From the NCBI GenBank assembly GCA_035487295.1, contig DATHMH010000043.1:124001-188000 (forward strand): a stretch of 64,000 bases of DNA, read 5' to 3'. This document shows positions 61,215 to 64,000 of the stretch, piece by piece; the stretch's first letter is position 1, and each line of letters begins with the position of its first letter. Source of the DNA: QIAW01 sp035487295. GTDB taxonomy: Bacteria > Acidobacteriota > Terriglobia > Terriglobales > Acidobacteriaceae. The notes under the pieces are model-generated. The model had not been told where the DNA came from and searched no databases. It was given only the letters and a program-made list of their open reading frames with translations. Both the position numbers and the translations under genes were made by a program.

Positions 61215-61359
61215 AGCCGGTATTTATCGCGCGGTTCACGAGAATCACAGAGAACCGCACGAGGTGATTTTTAAAAAAGAAAAAGTCTTTCCAGCCTGCA
61301 AGCAATGTGCCAGCGGTGTCAGGTTTGAACTGCTGTCCAGCGTGGAGGGGAACCCCTGA
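61162..61359 (+). CDS. Small CxxC protein, GIY-H-FPxCxxC family, member 4
   Basis: A 65-residue protein, the smallest and cleanest member: YKPGEKIPKAGIYRAVHENH, REPHEVIFKKEKVFPACKQC, ASGVRFELLSS. It shows that the family domain needs only about 50 residues. The ATG at 61162 lies inside the previous gene, which it overlaps by 53 bases in another frame; its own ribosome binding site is weak, so coupling to the upstream gene is likely. Basic residues are frequent (Lys-rich middle). Function unknown. Confidence 0.75.
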   Translation: MASATPKTTYKPGEKIPKAGIYRAVHENHREPHEVIFKKEKVFPACKQCASGVRFELLSSVEGNP

Positions 61360-61546
61360 ACCCTGCCTGACCTTGGGAATTCACCCGAACGGATGCTGGA
61401 CAACACACCTCGTTCCCAAATAGCTGCCGGCTAAAAGCCGGAACAGCAGCAGCTCCCGATTGTCTGCAGCAACCCTGCATTCAAGGCACCCCTCCCAAGG
61501 CAATCGCCATCATATTCCCCGATAAGTTTGCCCAAGAGAGGTTATT

Positions 61547-62191
61547 ATGCTTCAACATAGATTATTGACATTAGGCGCAGTTCTGGCTTTATTGTGCTCA
61601 CCGCTTCTGGCCCAGTCCGTGGTTGGATCCGGGAGCCAAATTCAGGTCCGCACAGACCAGGCAATTCAAGCCAATTCGAGTGCGGTTGGAAAAACATTTA
61701 CCGCAACCGTGAGCCAGGATGTGCAAGACCAAAATGGGAACGTTGCCATACCCAAGGGTTCTCCAGCCCAGGTGGCGGTCACCAAAGGCAGTAAAGCAAA
61801 CGAAGTCACCCTTGGCTTGCGTTCGGTCACCGTTAACGGCCATCGTTACCTTCTAAATACCAACAAGACCACGCAGCAGGGCGGGAAATCTGGGCTTGGC
61901 GTGAACAAGCGCACAGGGGAATACGTAGGCGGCGGCGCGCTGGCCGGAACCCTGATCGGAGCCATTGCGGGTGGCGGCAAAGGAGCTGCTATCGGAGCCC
62001 TCGCTGGTGGCGCCGCCGGCGCCGGCACTCAAGTCTTGACCAGAGGCTCTCAAGTAAAAGTCCCGGCAGAGACCCAGTTGCAGTTCCAGACCAATCAGGA
62101 TCTGCAAATTGCTCCGGCATCGGCCTCATCGCATACGCGGCGCACTTTGCCGGCAAACAATAATTCATCGCAACCCCAATCGACGCAGTAA
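61547..62191 (+). CDS. Exported glycine-zipper protein
   Basis: A 214-residue protein. The signal peptide is residues 1-22 (LLTLGAVLALLCSPLLAQ). Residues about 25-115 are a beta domain (IQVRTDQAIQANSSAVGKTFTATVSQDVQDQNGNVAIPKGS) that resembles BMFP or SH3-like periplasmic domains. Residues about 125-160 are a glycine zipper, GGGALAGTLIGAIAGGGKG then AAIGALAGGAAGAGTQ, which often packs into outer membranes. GAGAGG lies five bases before ATG 61547. A strong terminator follows the gene at 62281. Confidence 0.82.
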   Translation: MLQHRLLTLGAVLALLCSPLLAQSVVGSGSQIQVRTDQAIQANSSAVGKTFTATVSQDVQDQNGNVAIPKGSPAQVAVTKGSKANEVTLGLRSVTVNGHRYLLNTNKTTQQGGKSGLGVNKRTGEYVGGGALAGTLIGAIAGGGKGAAIGALAGGAAGAGTQVLTRGSQVKVPAETQLQFQTNQDLQIAPASASSHTRRTLPANNNSSQPQSTQ

Positions 62192-62280
62192 TGAATTTGG
62201 TTTGTGGATAGCGGCAATAGGAAGGTTGTAAATTTGGCTTTGATTGCGGAATAGTCCTGGCAAAAAATACAGATTTTGTA

Positions 62281-62309
62281 GCACAGCCGTCCCCGGCTGT
62301 GCTTTTTTT
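62281..62309 (+). terminator. Intrinsic terminator after the glycine-zipper gene
   Basis: GCACAGCCG (62281-62289) pairs with CGGCTGTGC (62294-62302) around a 4-base loop and is followed by seven T. Confidence 0.88.
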
Positions 62310-62515
62310 GTCCCCAACCCCTGGCTGAACTCATCAGCCGATAGGGTTTTTGCTGCGTTGAAATTATTAGAGCCGTGTTAACAAAAGATAAAATCTCTGT
62401 GAAAGGAACTGCGGTGGTAGTGTGTTGAACGCCGATTGGATTGTAGAATGTCTTACCCATGAAAATGAATATTTGGGTCGATGGGCAGAGCGGTCCCCTC
62501 AGGTGAAATGTAAAA

Positions 62516-64000
62516 ATGCGAATCGCAGTTGCGAAAGCCTTTATCACAATCCTGCCGTTGATCTGGGCAATTTCTGCCGGCGCCCAGAGTACCCCAGCTT
62601 CAGCGCCGGGCGAACCGGCCCCTCGACGTAACCTGATACTTTTTATTGCCGACGGATTGCGGCACGACGCCGTGAATGCCGACGTTGCACCCACCATGTT
62701 CGCTTTGCGCCGTCGCGGAGTTGACTTCGTCAACAGCCATGCTCTGTATCCCACATTTACTACTCCCAATGCTTCCGCTCTTGCCACCGGGCATGGACTC
62801 GGAGACACCGGCGATTTTGGCAACACTTTATACACGGGACACTCCATCTCGCGGGATACGTCCGCCGGAACTCTTACGCCATTCATCGAGAACGACTTTT
62901 TTCTTGCCAAACTAAATGACTACTATGATGGCAACTATCTGGGGGAGCCGACCCTGGCGGATTTGGCGCGCGCCAACGGCTACGCAGTCGCGGTTGTCGG
63001 CAAGCTGGGGCCTGCTGCAATTCAGGATATCTCTGAGATCGCGGCCGTCAACGGCGAATTTCAGCCTGCGCTGGCAACCATCATTGACGATGCCACTGGC
63101 CCGCAAGGTATCCCATTGGCAGCAGATGTAAAAGCTGAGATGAAGGCCTCTGGACTGAGCGCCACTGCGCCTGATCGCAGCAACGGCCAGCAGGAACCGG
63201 GCTCGCGCGGCAACAACGGACGCCCCGGAACCCTGGTTGCGAATTTCAATCAGCAGCAGTATTTGGCGAACACCGTCACCCAGGCTGTCTTGCCCGCTTT
63301 CCGAAAGCAGTTCAAGCCGTTCTTCCTTGTGTTCTGGTCGCGCGATCCCGATGGCACGCAACACAATCAGGGAGACAGCCTCGATCAACTGTATCCCGGC
63401 ATCAACGGCCCCACGTCGCGCACCGCAATTCGCAACGCCGACAACGACCTCTGGCAGATTGTTGATTACCTGAGAGCGAATGACCTCGACGGCAACACAG
63501 ACATCATCATGGTTGCCGATCATGGCTTTTCGACCATCAGCAAGCGGGAGATATCCCGCATTGGCGCTGCTACCAAAAGCTACGCCGCCAGCAAGACTTA
63601 TGTAGACGTCAAAGGAGGATATTTACCATCCGGGTTTCTGTCGATTGACCTGGCGCACGCCTTAAAGAAGCCGCTTTATGATCCGGATGCGCCTTCCTTC
63701 ACCACTGAAACCGGCAACTTCTATCAGCGCATTGACACCGAGGACCCCAAGTTTGCGCAGCACCCCTCTTTTGGGAATGGCGTAATCGGAGGAAGCGGCA
63801 GGGCACCGGGTGAAACCGAGCCCACCGACGGGGAAATTATCGTCGCTGCCAATGGCGGCTCCGACATTATTTATCTGCCACAGGAAAGCAATGACAAGAT
63901 CGAAACCAATAAACAATTGGCGCAAAGCATCTGCTCATTTCTGCTGCAACAGGATTACGTGGATGGCATCTTCGTGCGCGACGACCTGGGCGATCTTCCC
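62516..64000 (+). CDS. Type I phosphodiesterase / alkaline phosphatase family protein, 3' end cut by window edge
   Basis: The frame is open from ATG 62516 to the right edge, 495 codons, no stop seen. Residues 1-24 are a signal peptide (ITILPLIWAISAGAQ). The phosphodiesterase/nucleotide pyrophosphatase fold is clear: LILFIADGLRHDAV with the first metal Asp, YPTFTTPNASALATGHGL with the nucleophile Thr, SRDPDGTQHNQGD with Asp and His, and VADHGFSTIS with the Asp-His metal pair. Substrates may be nucleotides, phospholipids or phosphate esters in the periplasm. An insert of about 70 residues (GQQEPGSRGNNGRPGTLVANF region) sits before the SRDPDG motif. Confidence 0.92.
   Translation, partial: MRIAVAKAFITILPLIWAISAGAQSTPASAPGEPAPRRNLILFIADGLRHDAVNADVAPTMFALRRRGVDFVNSHALYPTFTTPNASALATGHGLGDTGDFGNTLYTGHSISRDTSAGTLTPFIENDFFLAKLNDYYDGNYLGEPTLADLARANGYAVAVVGKLGPAAIQDISEIAAVNGEFQPALATIIDDATGPQGIPLAADVKAEMKASGLSATAPDRSNGQQEPGSRGNNGRPGTLVANFNQQQYLANTVTQAVLPAFRKQFKPFFLVFWSRDPDGTQHNQGDSLDQLYPGINGPTSRTAIRNADNDLWQIVDYLRANDLDGNTDIIMVADHGFSTISKREISRIGAATKSYAASKTYVDVKGGYLPSGFLSIDLAHALKKPLYDPDAPSFTTETGNFYQRIDTEDPKFAQHPSFGNGVIGGSGRAPGETEPTDGEIIVAANGGSDIIYLPQESNDKIETNKQLAQSICSFLLQQDYVDGIFVRDDLGDLP

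Overview
The window looks like a piece of an Acidobacteriota chromosome (inference). It is diderm, because it carries the lipid A genes fabZ, lpxA and lpxI, and it is moderately GC-rich. It encodes many very large secreted proteins made of Ig-like, beta-propeller and beta-helix domains. It also has families I associate with this phylum: the DUF3052 protein, the choice-of-anchor P protein, and a regulator with the WKEIAEYFGRDVRTMLRWE-type helix-turn-helix. Intergenic spaces are rich in short-period repeats and small palindromes.

Layout. 1-3.4 kb: the 3'-truncated gene of a secreted propeller-like protein (minus strand, runs off the left edge), a membrane protein and Mn-type superoxide dismutase. 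3.4-4.5 kb: a repeat-rich gap holding a small CxxC protein gene. 4.5-7.6 kb: the lipid A block fabZ-lpxA ... lpxI on the minus strand, split by a plus-strand vapBC-type toxin-antitoxin pair whose toxin is frameshifted. 7.6-18.5 kb: mostly housekeeping (M20 peptidase, tatA, maf, a zinc-finger gene pair, glyA, ridA, DUF3052, doxX, hslVU, an AI-2E-type transporter, tRNA-Arg). 18.6-36.2 kb: a surface and secretion region with a 1311-residue Ig-repeat protein and its small partner next to a divergent HTH regulator, two divergent polysaccharide-lyase-like genes, a CPBP protease, a choice-of-anchor P protein, a lactonase-like propeller lipoprotein and a large protein of unknown function. 36.4-36.6 kb: a probable structured non-coding RNA with a strong terminator. 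36.7-46 kb: a trans-sulfuration enzyme, a ComEA-like lipoprotein, a very large GH13 enzyme, cysteine dioxygenase, and a sigma/anti-sigma/DUF3106 operon. 46.2-50.7 kb: a 1509-residue protein joining a cupredoxin, P-domain-like modules and Ig repeats. 51.2-51.7 kb: tRNA-Val abutted by a decayed tyrosine recombinase, marking an old integration site. 51.7-64 kb: a propeller/NHL protein, a Tat-exported transglutaminase-like protein, small lipoproteins, a sugar-binding-like protein, an MscS channel, two more small CxxC proteins, a glycine-zipper protein and the 5' part of a type I phosphodiesterase (runs off the right edge).

The least explained items are a four-member family of small proteins with a GIY...H...FPxCxxC core, the structured RNA at about 36.46-36.59 kb, a helically phased GACAAAA array beside a regulator, and several families of dispersed palindromes and short-period repeats, one of which sits in frame inside maf.
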